From assembly GCF_000003815.2 (NCBI RefSeq), contig NC_049981.1, positions 31,420,248 through 31,484,247 of the forward strand: a stretch of DNA of 64,000 nt, given 5' to 3'. The notes beneath the pieces were generated by a model, which saw nothing but the letters and a program-made list of their open reading frames with translations, was not told where the DNA came from and did no database searches. Shown here piece after piece: positions 34,501-45,938 of this stretch (positions within the stretch are counted from its first letter, which is position 1; the number at the start of each line of letters is the position of its first letter). The stretch comes from Branchiostoma floridae (Eukaryota > Chordata > Leptocardii > Amphioxiformes > Branchiostomatidae). Made by a program: the position numbers and the translations under genes.

Positions 34501-37031
34501 TTGTCATCTCCATGAAAATATGAGATTATATAATTGTTGTGTGCGTGTGTGTATCTGTGTGTTTGTGGATTGTAGTCAGCATAATTCAAGAAGCTATCGA
34601 TGTATTCCGGTGATATTTGGTATGTAGGTAGGTTGGTCATACAATTTGTTATTGTGAATGAAGGCAAATCATCTGCAAAACACCTGCCTCCGTTGATATG
34701 TGTGCACGTAAACACCCGTATGGTCCACCGTACCATTGAACTTTAAACTCTTTGGTTAGTGTCGACGCCGCCGCTTTAGCTGAGGGGGAGGATTGTTTGT
34801 ACAGCCTGTTTGCCTAGTACGTTCACGGTGACAGCAATTTAAGGCAACTATTCTTGGTAACAATCATGGTATTCTAGAATATATAAAGAAAGCTCCAACA
34901 GTGGTCTTTGTCTTGTCTTTTGCAAGTGACAGCTGTAACACAATGATGTCTCTATTATAAATCCCTCCCTAACCCTACCCCCAACTCTGATATAGGGACG
35001 TCGGGAACGATGGGGCATTGGAACATAAGGCTATTCCTCGAGTATATTTAAAAAAAACAACTGAACTTTCATGTCCTTGTTGGGAGGGTTGCTGTCTCAG
35101 AACCTGGAGGTACTGAGTTCGAATCATAGACAGGTAACGATGCTGTGCTCACGAGGAAAGGCACTTTACATCAGTTTACTCACTCGTGTCAGGTTTACAT
35201 GAGTTGCTAGCTTCACCTAGGGACGTCCCACGGATAGAACGTTAGATTGAGGTCCTCTGTTTTAAGTACAGCGACAGCTACGAGCACGTTGAAGAATGCT
35301 CTTATTGGAAAGCTGGGGTCCATCCCGGTGTGATTGGATCTAACAATCTGTTCGGATATATAGCTTGTACTTCTCTCTCTAAAGGTCGGCCCAGGCCACT
35401 TCGGGCTGTTGATCCTGTCGTCCTCGTATAGAATAATCATTGTGGTACATCTAACATTGAACTTCAGACTGTTGTGTGGGTTTACAACATATCGACAATG
35501 ATTATTTGGGGGTGGGGGGCTAATTGAGATCTTTATTTTGCATGTTGTTGCCCACATGGGCTAAATGCAGTGATTTGATAGTAATTACATGAAGTACTAA
35601 AGAGGGTCTGCATGCCTTTTTCCGTTAAGCGTTACGAGCCATTTTAATTCACCGTTAATCGTTACCGACCCGCTCTAATTCAACGTTAATCGTTATCGGT
35701 ATATTCTTCGTGAAGCGTTATTGGTCGTTTTAATTCAACGTTAATCGTTATCTGTTACCCCGAATTCACCGTTAAGCGTTACCAAGAAATTCTTCGTAAT
35801 CCGTTAGACTATACACACGAAGTATAATGCCAGGTAGAACCCCTGAAAATGCAGGAAAGGGCGTTTCAAAGGGTCCAGATTTCAAAATTTCTCCTGGCCT
35901 TCGGCTCTGAACATGGTAAAATATGCTGCGGAAGCGTCGCCCTCAAAACTTTATCACGCATACAGATTTCAGTGTCAAACATAGCTTAGTTTCGGGCAAA
36001 AAGTTCTCCTAGAATGCGGAAAATGAGGTTTCTCCGGACCTCCATTGCGACGGCTTGCGCCTTTGGCGCTCACGACGACATGGCGAAAATATGTTAGGGG
36101 CGTGGGTTTGCGCCCCCCCCCCCCCCCCAAAAAAAATTTTCTCTCTAATAAAATGTCATTTAATTTAATTTAGCTTCGTCTTACGGCAAAATTTGTCCTT
36201 CAAAATGCAGTAAATGGCGTTTCAGACGGTCCAGATTTTAACATTTTCCCGGACTTTCCCGGACTTATATTGCAACGTCTCGTGCCTTCCGAGCTCGACA
36301 TGGTCAAAATATGTCGGGGGCTCTGGGGGTGGAGGCCAAAGCTACGAGTATAATCATGTGTAATTTAAAGAAAAGGTCAAAATCAACTTAGCTTAGTCGG
36401 TCGGCAAAATTTGCCGAAAATGTAGGAAATAGCATTTAAGAGGGTCTTGATTTTAAAATTTTGCTGCCGCCGTCTCTGTGGCGGCCCGGGAACTCTGCCT
36501 CCGTCAATTTACAGATGTCATGGACATTGTCCCTGTCATTCCTCGGGTTCTTGGCACCTTTTGCTTTTCACAATGTATTTTCACCCATTTATATAACTAC
36601 TCTAGCGTTGTATGAATAGGAATGCACGCCAAAGTTACTGTTAAGTTTTGCAACTCATTCTAAATTTACCGTTAAGCGTTACCGGGCCTCCTGAATTTAC
36701 CGTTAAACGTTACCGGGCTTCTTGAATTCACCGTTAAGCGTTACCAAGACCCCCCCATGCAGACCCTCACTAAAGACTGTAAGGCCTCTCACATGTGATG
36801 CAATTTTGTATGATATTATAAGCATGTTCCGTATGTGTTGACGCAGTTGAGGATCTTGTACTTGCATGTTGACACAATAAATGCCGCAAACTTACTTTCC
36901 TTCAGCTTAGCCCAGGAGGGGCGGTCGATCCTGTAGTCCTCATACTGCACACCGGCGGCGGCGAAGATCAGCCTGGTCAGCTCTCCGCGCGCGCGCAGGT
37001 CGAAATATGTCAGCTTGTACTTGGGAGCCAT
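31555..37031 (-). CDS. GST-1: sigma-class glutathione transferase / HPGDS-like
   Basis: Five coding exons (minus): 36896-37031, 34320-34412, 33469-33584, 32206-32301, 31555-31719; phases 1,1,0,0; 201 aa, the usual length for this class. The N-terminal thioredoxin-like domain starts [17 protein letters not shown] with catalytic Tyr9 (Tyr8 in haematopoietic prostaglandin D synthase) and Arg15. Trp40, the cis-Pro segment [10 protein letters not shown] and the glutathione-binding CQSGAIARY follow. The helical domain contains [34 protein letters not shown] and the helix-6 start LTYADLAFF. Cys replaces the Asp93 equivalent, while the Asp96/97 pair is kept. The enzyme would act as a cytosolic dimer, conjugating glutathione or isomerising PGH2; substrate cannot be told. 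All junctions are canonical. An AATAAA lies about 155 bases past the stop. Closest to GST-2. Confidence 0.95.
33155..33235. mobile_element. SINE-like repeat in GST-1 intron 2
   Basis: TTTGGCTGTTCGGCACGCAC through CTATTACAAAGGGTTAGCC matches, in reverse, a copy near 48146-48230; both are next to (TTTA)n or (AATA)n tails. Confidence 0.6.
33599..33714. repeat. 38-bp direct duplication in GST-1 intron 2
   Basis: GCAAACAGAGCTGCAGTTCG plus 18 bases occurs at about 33599 and again at about 33677, separated by a short segment with a G run. GST-2 has a single copy at the same place (from about 40280), so the duplication followed the GST-1/GST-2 split. Confidence 0.8.
35602..36768. mobile_element. 1.17-kb non-autonomous DNA transposon in GST-1 intron 1
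   Basis: Termini GAGGGTCTGCATG / CATGCAGACCCTC are flanked by ACTAAA on both sides (35596-35601 and 36769-36774). Both ends carry several subterminal copies of CACCGTTAAGCGTTACC, in direct series. No transposase frame is seen. Confidence 0.75.
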
Positions 37032-38120
37032 GATGGTGCAGTCGTCACAGAACAGGAACCAGCGCGGAACAATCGTCTTTCGTTGTGTCTTGTGACAAGA
37101 GGAGTGTTTTTGTCCAGTGCAGACAAGCTGACACAACAACTTATGGATTATTACATTGAGTTCTGAGGGGGCGCCTTTAATAAGATATCAGCCAATCTAG
37201 CAGTAGTCTGTGCAATGATAGATGTACATCGAACCATGGTATGTTTCCTTGTACAAAATTGTAGTTCAGACAAGCTTACATAAGTTTTTCTGCGCTCTCT
37301 GTGCCATTTAAAACTTCACCGTTATCAGAATGTTACCATTCTACCCCTTGTTCTTGAGACTCCATCTAATGGTCCGTGCGAAACCATTTATAAGTCATCC
37401 ATCTATAAACCAGACGAATAACAACCTGTTAATGTTTGAAAAGGCTATGCTATTTCTGTAATTAAGGAAAAGGTCGAAGACCAAAGTCAACTACTACACG
37501 CGCCCACACAGCCACGAGCTCAACCCGTACGCAGTCTGGACTGTTTATTGTTCGGGGCAGGGCTGATGGATTGACCCCCTAACCCCGAGATCGTGGATTC
37601 ATGAGTTTCACGGCCGTGGAATTCCTCACCTTTGGTGATGGTGGAACTTATACTAGTCTAAAGCTATGGAAATCATCAACTAAGTGACGAAATTCAACGT
37701 TAGGGTTAGGTTAGCGTCTTGGACCGTTAACCCAAACCCCTTAGTTAGGTCCCTAACCCTAACCCCATTGCCGCCAATGCAAGAGATGAGTGCATGCATG
37801 TCCTTCCATAGCCTCGAAACTCAGCAATCATCAGACTTCGGTAAATAAGTCTAATTACGATTTAATGGAAAACTCTGTAACTTCGTCTACACATGTTTTA
37901 AGAACAGAGAAGAAGCATGTAAATTATAGTATATCTATAGCTTTTCGTTTACTCCCTTTCTACCAAACTGACTTCCAATGGGCATGGATATGCAATAAAC
38001 TTCATTGTCATTGTCATTGTCATTGATAATAGCTCGATTGCCTGTGACAACAGCAACCAGGGGGTAAGAAATCAAGTATCCATTTGCATTAGATTTGCAA
38101 CAGAATAAAGGACTACAAAA
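37032..38120. other. GST-1 upstream region
   Basis: No gene. The GGGGGCGCCTTT block near 37168 resembles AAGGGGCGTCTTT near 41635 upstream of GST-2. No antioxidant response element match was found within about 250 bp of the GST-1 ATG. Confidence 0.5.
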
Positions 38121-39107
38121 CAGGGTTCTCTTAAAAGGCTGGGCTGTCTACCAGGCCAGGCTACCTGGCCTGTCTACCTGGCCTGGCTATCAGGTCAGGC
38201 TACTCAGATCCCCCCATTCATAACCCCATCATATGGCATTCAGCCCAAATAGCTGATTGACAGGCATAGTAATTGCTAATCTTTAACCCTGCAAGTGACC
38301 TGAGGTTGGCCTGTCCACCACTGGCTGGGCCCTTCGGGAATGTGTCTGGTAGGCCTTCCTTGCAGCATGTCAGGAACACATTCAAGTACTGTGTTGACTC
38401 GAGTAAATGCTTTAGGGTTTAGACCTAGAAAACAGAGGTCCTGGGTTCAAATCCTTTGACATGTCACAAAATCTGTGCTGTTAACAGTACTTTCCCCACT
38501 CCAAATTGTACATGGGGGTTGGAAAGATTATTGGTAGTGGAATGAGAGGATTGGGTTCTGTCCTGGACACAAAAATTGTACATTGGATAACAATCCACAG
38601 CCTCAAAAAGGCTATGTGACTACCGAGATTGTGTATGTCAACTAGCATAGAGAACAAGGAGGTACATGTAATTATACCCCCCTTGGTCAGTACAAGTTTA
38701 GCTTTACAGTGATTTATGCTCTTCCTTCTTGAAGATATTCAATAAAGAAACAAATGTCTGTTGCTGGCAAGCCCATTCTTACACACACACACACACATAC
38801 ATACATGTACACACCCACATTCACACACCCACAAACATACACCCACACAGTACTGGTACTTGTGTTCCTGACGCTGCAAGGAAGGCCTCCCAGACACATT
38901 CCCGAAGGGCCCAGCCAGTGGTGGACAGCCAACCTCAGGTCACTTGCAGTGTCGGGAGATTAGCAATTACTATGCCTGTCAATCAGCTGAATGCCATATG
39001 ATGGGGCTATGAATGGGGGGATCTGAGTAGCCTGACGTGATAGCCAGGCCAGGTAGACAGGCCAGGTAGCCTGGCCTGGTAGACAGCCCAGCCTTTTAAG
39101 CGAACCC
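38121..39107. mobile_element. hAT-like transposon with about 240-bp inverted arms
   Basis: Arms 38121-38377 and 38861-39107 are near-perfect reverse complements (for example CTTAAAAGGCTGGGCTGTC), and CTACAAAA flanks both ends (38113-38120, 39108-39115). The left end is CAGGGTTC. The 8-bp duplication and CAGGG end fit hAT. The middle 480 bp holds a tRNA-like SINE segment (B-box GGTTCAAATCC near 38445) and an AC-rich tract (38780-38850), and no transposase. Confidence 0.85.
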
Positions 39108-39131
39108 CTACAAAACATGCCATATTCAAAA

Positions 39132-41483
39132 CTATATATTTGTTTCCGGGCGCTCTGCGATGTAAGCAGCGACTCCCTTGTTCTCCCTGACACTCTCCAC
39201 CACCTTGGCCAGCTTGGGGAACTTCTCCAGTGCGTCTGCGCGTTCCTTCAGGATGTCGTGCATTCCCACGAAGAAGGCCAGGTCAGCGTAGGTCAGCTGT
39301 GAGGAAATGAATGAGCAGCAAATTGAAAGTTTCCACTCAGGAATTGCTCTCCTCTACTGGTTGTCTCCCCCGCAACCTTGACTCAAAACGAATTAACTTG
39401 TATGTCTTAGTAGATGAAATGGTTACTTACTAACCATTACTTATGAAAGTAATGCAAATGATACTACAGGTAGCAATGGCCTGTTATATATGTAGTGCAG
39501 GGTACGAAACAATATTATATGAGCTAACTCAGGCGGCTCTATTCTACCAACTTAACATTTCCTTTCGATGAACAAAATACGGGTTTACTTTTGCGAAAAG
39601 CAATTTTACAATCATGTGCATCCCAAAGGCTCAGTAGAGTGTTATATAACAGTAATTACTCACACTGGTACCAACAAGATGGCCGTCAGGACCGCCCAGT
39701 TTCTCGTAGTTGTCGAGGAACTTGGTGACGTAAGGACCAAGAGCTTTCGTCCTCTCCTCCTGAGGAACGTAAGAAGATTTATGAGGGCCAGGCAAGTAGG
39801 TTAATGTTATTAGATGCAATGAAAATGTGTGACGTTGGATCATTTCAAATTGCACCCAATTTTTGGTAATACTTGTATTTCGTACCTAGTGACAGTATAG
39901 GGCAGCAGGTGTCCTTACGTTTTTGGCGGTACCCAGGTAGGGTTTGCTCACCTTTCGCTCAACGATGGAGGGGCGAATGTGTGTTCCTAGTAAATCCAGA
40001 ACGGAAATGTCTGCCCGAAAGAGCCTATTCCAGATGCGGTCACCATGTTTAATGTATTCACGCGAGAACACATTTATCACGTGAACGCGCGTGAACTTGC
40101 ACCAAGGAGCACCAAAACGACCACAAAATACATCTTAAGCTGTAAAGTTACCTTGATGGCCTCGTCTGAAGCGAAGTGAGCATCGCAGAGCTTGTCGATG
40201 AGATCGCCCACACCGCACACGAACATGTCCACTTGTGCCTCTTCCCAGCTGGACTTCCCTCCCAAACCTGAGTGGGTACAGTGCAAACAGAGCTGCAGTT
40301 CGTTAAGAAATCGCTGACTATCCTGGCGCTGCAAAGCGGTGAGAATAATGTTTACAGTGTCACTGACAAAAGAGTGTGGATGCTGTCTAAAACGTCCGAC
40401 CGTTTCCAAAATCATATCCAGTTGCGCGAGTAACTGATTTTTGGTGTATGCAGGGTTGTAGCCAGCCAGAAATCATTTTCCATCCCCTCGATTTTGAATG
40501 GCTTTGGCGCAGCGTTCCTAGGGGGGTCCGGGGGCATGCTCCCAAGGAAAATTTTGAAATCTAGACCCTCCGAAATGCTATTTCCTGCATTTTGAGGGTA
40601 CAATTCTGCTCACAGAGGACGGAATGGGCAAAACAATTGCCCGTCCCCAGCTGCAAAGTATCTTTGTGTGTACATCTTACCTTGATTCTTCATCGATTGT
40701 TCAAATAACACTGCCGTGCATCGGCCAAAGAAACCATTGCCAGATTTACCATTACATATCATTAAGCCATGTTGATTTTATTATATGGAGGACATCCACC
40801 CGCGCTTTCATTTTCGGCAACTTTTTTGGGGGCTCCTACGCTCGCACCAGTATTTTGGGTTCCCAGCTGCAGAGGATGTCAACCATATAATCAAATCAAT
40901 ATGGCCTTATCGTTAAATATTGTGCAGTGATTACCTGTTTCTCTGGCCAGGTAGCGCGCTATCGCCCCGCTCTGACACACCACCTTCCCGTCAGCCTCCA
41001 GGAGCGGCATCTGGCCCATCGGGGTTTCTGGAGAGAAGAGAAATGTCCATGGCCTTGTAGCTAGTCGGACAAGTGCATGTCCAAAACCCTGATAATATAT
41101 TACCTGCACTTGAAGTATCGAAGGGGGCCGGGGCAGTTTCACCCACTCTCACCTGTGATGCCACTTTGTACAGCCCGTTTGAATATTTTTAACTCTATTG
41201 AAATACCTATAGACGTTCTCCATATATATATTTCTCCTCAAGTCCTGCTGTCTTGCACCTTTAAACTTACATTGCATAGACCTTATGTGCCACTAAAGGG
41301 CAAAAAACAGTTTAAAAGACGCAATCGACGCCATAAACTAGGCTTACTTTCCTTAAAGGCCGGCCACTGGGGGAAGTCGATCCTGTAGTCCTCATACTGC
41401 ACCCCGGCGGCGGCGAAGATCAGCCTGGAAAGCTCTCCGCGCGCGCGCAGGTTGAAGTACGTGAACTTGTACTTGGGCGCCAT
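39132..41483 (-). CDS. GST-2: sigma-class glutathione transferase / HPGDS-like
   Basis: Exons 41348-41483, 40935-41027, 40152-40267, 39664-39759, 39132-39296; phases 1,1,0,0; 201 aa. It begins MAPKYKFTYFNLRARGE with catalytic Tyr9, then [59 protein letters not shown] and [19 protein letters not shown]. It is close to GST-1 in protein and in intron flanks, so it is a recent duplicate. At the Asp93/96/97 metal-site equivalents it has Cys, Gly and Asp, so the site is further reduced. The promoter has a TATA box and an antioxidant response element 95-120 bp before the ATG. A hAT-like element lies 24 bp past the stop codon. Confidence 0.95.
40749..40911. mobile_element. Foldback MITE in GST-2 intron 2
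   Basis: TTGATTTTATTATATGGAGG at the left and CATATAATCAAATCAATATG at the right are imperfect complements; same family as 28472-28848. Confidence 0.65.
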
Positions 41484-41576
41484 GATGGTGAGGTCGTCTC
41501 AGAACACCGCGGAACTAACAAGACGTCTATCGTTGTGTCGCGTGTCAAACTTGGGTTAGATTTGGTCCCCTCCAAG

Positions 41577-41606
41577 TCTTATAGAGTTGAGAAAGAATGA
41601 CGCAGC
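41577..41606 (-). promoter_or_regulatory. TATA box and antioxidant response element, GST-2
   Basis: CTATAAGA on the minus strand (41577-41584) is 95 bp from the ATG. ATGACGCAGCA (core 41598-41606) is a full match to RTGACnnnGCR, the site of CNC-bZIP/small Maf (Nrf2-type) factors, 14 bp upstream of the TATA box. Confidence 0.6.
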
Positions 41607-41894
41607 AATAAAGAGACCGTTCCACTTGATTTCAAGGGGCGTCTTTGATGACATAGACACGTACCCCTCTAGCAGCCGTACGTGCGATGAAATAAATAAA
41701 CAGTACTATATGGGTATTTTTGTGCATAGAGGCAAACGTAAGACAAGTTTACCACTGTTTTCGTACATTTCCTGAGCTTTTTGAAATCTCACCGTCCTTA
41801 CCTTCCTACCCCTACCTTATCCAAGAGTCCGCGCGCACGCCTTAATAAGTCATCCATCTTTAAACCAGAAGAATATCAACTTGCTGCCCCAAAC

Positions 41895-42250
41895 TCCAAA
41901 CCCCAGCGAGAAACCTTCAGATGAGCCATTGCCTACCGTGGACCCAACATCTGGAAACGTCTACTACCTGACATACGTTCAGCCACAACTCTGACTTCCT
42001 TCAAGAGACTATTAGAGCCAGAGTAACGGGAACAACCGAAATGAGCGGACTGAATCATAGTAGCAGCTCTCACTATTATGTATGTTGTACTATGTATGTA
42101 AAATGTGTGCATAAACTTATAAGACTCATTAGGACTTTAATGATGTAAAGTATATATACTTTGACTCTTGCCTCTTCCCCCATGACCTCAATGAAAAGCG
42201 GCCTGTGGACCGATTAGAGATTTCATGAATAAACGAAGGTTCAAACAAAC
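41895..42250 (+). mobile_element. 5'-truncated LINE 3' end
   Basis: The frame encodes a sequence like YRGPNIWKRLLPDIRSATTL then TSFKRLLE, the usual C-terminus of a non-LTR reverse transcriptase polyprotein. A 3' untranslated region follows and ends in CAAACAAACAAA. The 3' end matches the LINE at 55960-56393. Confidence 0.75.
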
Positions 42251-42426
42251 AAATAGTAACCAGGATTTTCTACTAGGAGTATTTATCCAGGAGCTGTTCA
42301 TGTTTGGAAACGCTGTGGTAGCTGATCTGTAATGAAGTAAAAGGTCGCAGACCAAAGTCCACTGGAACACGCCACCCGCTCAGAGAGACACTTGTCCGGT
42401 CAGTGGACTGATCGTTTATTGTTGTA

Positions 42427-42586
42427 GAGTAGAAACCAGTTAATTGCACAACGGATTACCGCACACTTCTGTTGATTGCATGGAATCCCAAACTCTCAAT
42501 AACTTCGCATTGTTGTCCTACCCGGATAATTGTACGAAATACCCTGACAAATAGTGGGGTGAATATTTATCAAATGGCTTCTACTC
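42427..42586. mobile_element. pogo-like MITE, second copy
   Basis: GAGTAGAAACC and GGCTTCTACTC termini with TA on both sides; it aligns to 8611-8854 but lacks the 62-bp nested insertion. Confidence 0.75.
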
Positions 42587-43114
42587 TAATTGGTGTTCCA
42601 TGGTAGTGTTCACCTGAAAATAGACACTAAGTTTGTTCTATTTTAGAGCTCCACATCACTTCAACTACTTATAGCGATCACTCAGGAAGATTAAATATCA
42701 GATTATCTGTATAGACATGTCCATCACAACTAGCAGCTCAGTCAATGATAGCATGGCAGTTTGCGGTTCGACCAATGATAGACTAGCAGCATTTCTGCCA
42801 AATATTTGCAATCTCATGTTATATAACCAACAGCCTCAACCTTCTTTACCATCACCCTCAAAAGTCCCGTGGCGGTGGTACTCTGAATGATGTTGTATTA
42901 TTTATTTTATTTGATCAAAATGCAACAGTACATTACACAGACCTATAGGCAGCACAAGCTATGTTATATTTTACTACGTTGTGATGGAGGTGGGCGGGAC
43001 TGTTTGAGCAGCTATACAAGTTTTTAGAGATGATCAAGAACAGGTTTCATTTATCCATGTTCTCGTTTGTTAAACAAAACAATCAGCACCATAGGAACCT
43101 AAGAGTTTCTTGCT

Positions 43115-44669
43115 CTATGACGGAGTGTCAGGACGCTTGGCGAGCCAGGTAGCCACTCCCCTGTCCGCCGTGACGTGCTCCACAACCTTGGCCAGTTTGG
43201 GATACTTGTCCAGACTGGTCACTTTCAGGATGTCGTGCATGACATTGAAGAAGGCCAGGTCAGCGTAGGTCAGCTGTGGGACAGCGGCAACAATGAAATC
43301 TTGAAAGTCAATACAAGCCACAGTTTTCAACCTCTTTGTTTAAAAAAAAAGGTCCACAAGAACTGATGTTATACTTCAAATAAGGTTAGATAGTGTAAAT
43401 GACGAGTCACATTTTATTTCAAACTGCCCCTTCTACGATCAAGATAGAAAAGAGGTCTTTAAAGAGGCTGCCCAATTCCATACTAATCTCTCCACTTTCA
43501 CAAATAGCAAAGTACTTTCCTTTATACCATGAAACCCACACATAACAAAAAGTGAGATCCTTCGTCTTCCACTATCTCAAAAAAAGGAGTCAATCCCATT
43601 AAGATACAATTTAGGGTAGTTAGCTTACTATACTGTTTACCATTGTTTGTCTGTTATTTGTGTCGTTTTTTAATCCAGTTGTAGAGATTGTATTGTATTT
43701 GAAAACTGTGTACATCATTTGGACAAAGAAGTATTATGGTACTCACACTCGTTCCGACAAGGTATCCCTCAGTTCCACAGAGCTTCTCGTAGTTAGCGAG
43801 GAAGTTGGGGACATAATTCGCCAGATCCCTCTTCCCTTCTTCCTGTAAGAGTCGTTCATCAATCAAATTAAAGTCTATAGAAGGAGAACAAATGGCGTTC
43901 AGTATGTCTGAAAGCGTCATTGCGACCTGCACATTTATGTGATCATACAGAAGCTTCCTATGTATCCAAATTAGGAATTGTATTATACGTCCTGTTTTAA
44001 TGTCTTGAAGCCCAGGAAGATTAGCTACTTATAAACTAATGTACAAGCTAATGGACTAAATAAAGTATCCAAGCATCCATGCAACTTTGAGCTCAGTGCA
44101 TCAGACACATTGTAGCTTCAAATCTGTTTGATAGCAACCGACAAAAGGAAAAGGAAGCCAAGGGAGACCATAGACCAACTTCATTCATGAATTCATAATC
44201 TAAGAACTGACTCCAGCATAACTAAGGTCCTGGACGACCTGGCTGGCCTTCCATAGCCAAAGGCTGGGGGCAAATCACTAGCTTGTCACCATCAGTGTTT
44301 ATCATTAACCTCCACTATGATTAGTTGACAAGCACCGGTACCTTCTTTGCCTCGTCCTTTTCGAAACGAACAGTTATGAGGTTGGTGAGGAGATCGTCCG
44401 CCCCGCACACGAACATGTCGGCTTGTGCCTCCTCCCAGCTGGTTGTCCCGCATAGACCTGCGTGGACACGTTAGAAACGTTGAAGATAAATAATAAACCT
44501 TTTGAAGAGAATGTCATGATATCATCATTGTCGATGAGAACACTTGCATCAAATATGCGTTTAATGGTTGACTAGATGAAACTGGTTTGAAGCATTCCTT
44601 TTCATATCTTGTGCCAACAAAGAAATAACCAGCATCAACCCCCCCCCCCCCCTCTCTCTCTCTCTCTCT

Positions 44670-44700
<31 letters not shown>

Positions 44701-44718
44701 ACTATATATATATATATA

Positions 44719-44774
<56 letters not shown>

Positions 44775-45915
44775 CTATACAAATGGAATTTGATATGGAC
44801 AGGATAACTATCAATAACTATGTTTTAAGCACATTTACATATACAAGGGTGACACGAAACAATATTAATGAGACTAAGATTTCCGAAGTGACTGAGATGA
44901 AGATAACGTTACCTGTTTCCCTGGCGACGTATCGAGCTATGGCCAGACTCTGGCACATCATGCGGCCATCCACCTCCAGGACCGGGATCTGACCCATCGG
45001 CGTGGCTGGGAAACGGACATACGAAGAATTTTATACAAACTACATGTCTTGGAAGGCGTTCTGACAGATACAGAAACGCGTGGATGTCTTTTGACGTCGC
45101 TACAACTGGGGACAAGATGTTGAAATAGTGTCCCCAGTTGAAGACTTGCAAACCTAATACAACACAAAACTGTTAGCTCGGTCCGACCTGCTGGGACAGT
45201 GACCTAAGAGAGGCAGCCTGCTGCTGGATAACGAGATGGAGCAACAAGATATGATGATGAAGACGTCGCTACAAACGGACAAACGATTATTATCTAAACT
45301 GTATATCTTGGGAATTGTTCTGCCAAATACAGAAATGAATAGGTGGTGGCTCGTGTTTAAAGGTAAAGAAAAAGCTGCCAAATTCTTCTAAATCGAGGCA
45401 TGGAACAGTTTCTATGGTTAACACTGCAATGTGGCTCGCCACTGCCAAGGCGTGCCTTTTCAAGTTTAACACGTTCAAAGGTCGTTCTTGAACAAGTGGA
45501 ACTGTATAATATCCAACACAAAAATCGGACTCACCCAAATTTTCGACTGAACAGCTCCAGTGATGTCACGGCAGCAGTGGATTGTTCATTCCTTGACAAA
45601 GACTGGTGCTGTTCAGTCGAAAATGTGGGTGAGTCCAACTTTTGTGTTAGATATTACAGTTCAACTAGTTCAAGAATAACTTCTACCAACTCAGATGAAC
45701 TTTCAAGTTAACTGCAAAGGTAGCACTGCTTTCCCAGTAGCCAATGTACACTCTCAACACTCAGGAAACGTACTTCCTTTTGCCTTGAAGGCGAGCCATT
45801 GTTCCCAGTCGAACCTGACATCCTCGTACTCCACTCCTGCCGCGGCAAAAATCAGTCTGACCAACTCGCCGCGTCCTCTCGCGTTGAAGTACGTGAACTT
45901 GTACTTAGGCGCCAT
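43115..45915 (-). CDS. GST-3: sigma-class glutathione transferase / HPGDS-like
   Basis: Exons 45774-45915, 44913-45005, 44342-44457, 43747-43842, 43115-43273; phases 1,1,0,0; 201 aa. Exon 1 is two codons longer and exon 5 two codons shorter than in GST-1. Key parts: [17 protein letters not shown] (Tyr9), GQIPVLEVDG, CQSLAIARYVARETG (closest of the cluster to the vertebrate HPGDS form QSLAIARY), [50 protein letters not shown]. Cys replaces the Asp93 equivalent; the Asp96/97 pair is kept. Intron 1 contains a large palindrome and intron 2 long CT and TA tracts. A Maf/AP-1 site is just upstream of the ATG. Substrate unknown. Confidence 0.95.
44641..44770. repeat. C run, (CT)n and (TA)n microsatellite in GST-3 intron 2
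   Basis: About 13 C, then CT repeats, then TA repeats interrupted by ACTATA. Confidence 0.95.
45484..45680. mobile_element. Palindromic element in GST-3 intron 1
   Basis: Arms running from GTTCTTGAACAAGTGGAACTG through CGGACTCACCC are mirrored through GGGTGAGTCC to GTTCAAGAATAAC. Inner arms include TTTTCGACTGAACAGC and its complement. Confidence 0.8.
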
Positions 45916-45925
45916 GGCGTGCGGG

Positions 45926-45938
45926 TGCTGACTCAGAG
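45926..45938 (-). promoter_or_regulatory. Maf/AP-1-type site upstream of GST-3
   Basis: TGCTGACTCAGAG on the plus strand matches 11 of 13 positions of the T-MARE TGCTGACTCAGCA and contains the AP-1 core TGACTCA. It lies 11 bp before the ATG, probably inside the 5' untranslated region. No TATA box is obvious. Confidence 0.4.

Noticed and set aside
37501-37620. Possible tRNA gene in a GC-rich stretch with CCGAGATCGTGGATTCATGAG
   Set aside because: No cloverleaf with paired acceptor stem could be drawn; more like a SINE fragment.
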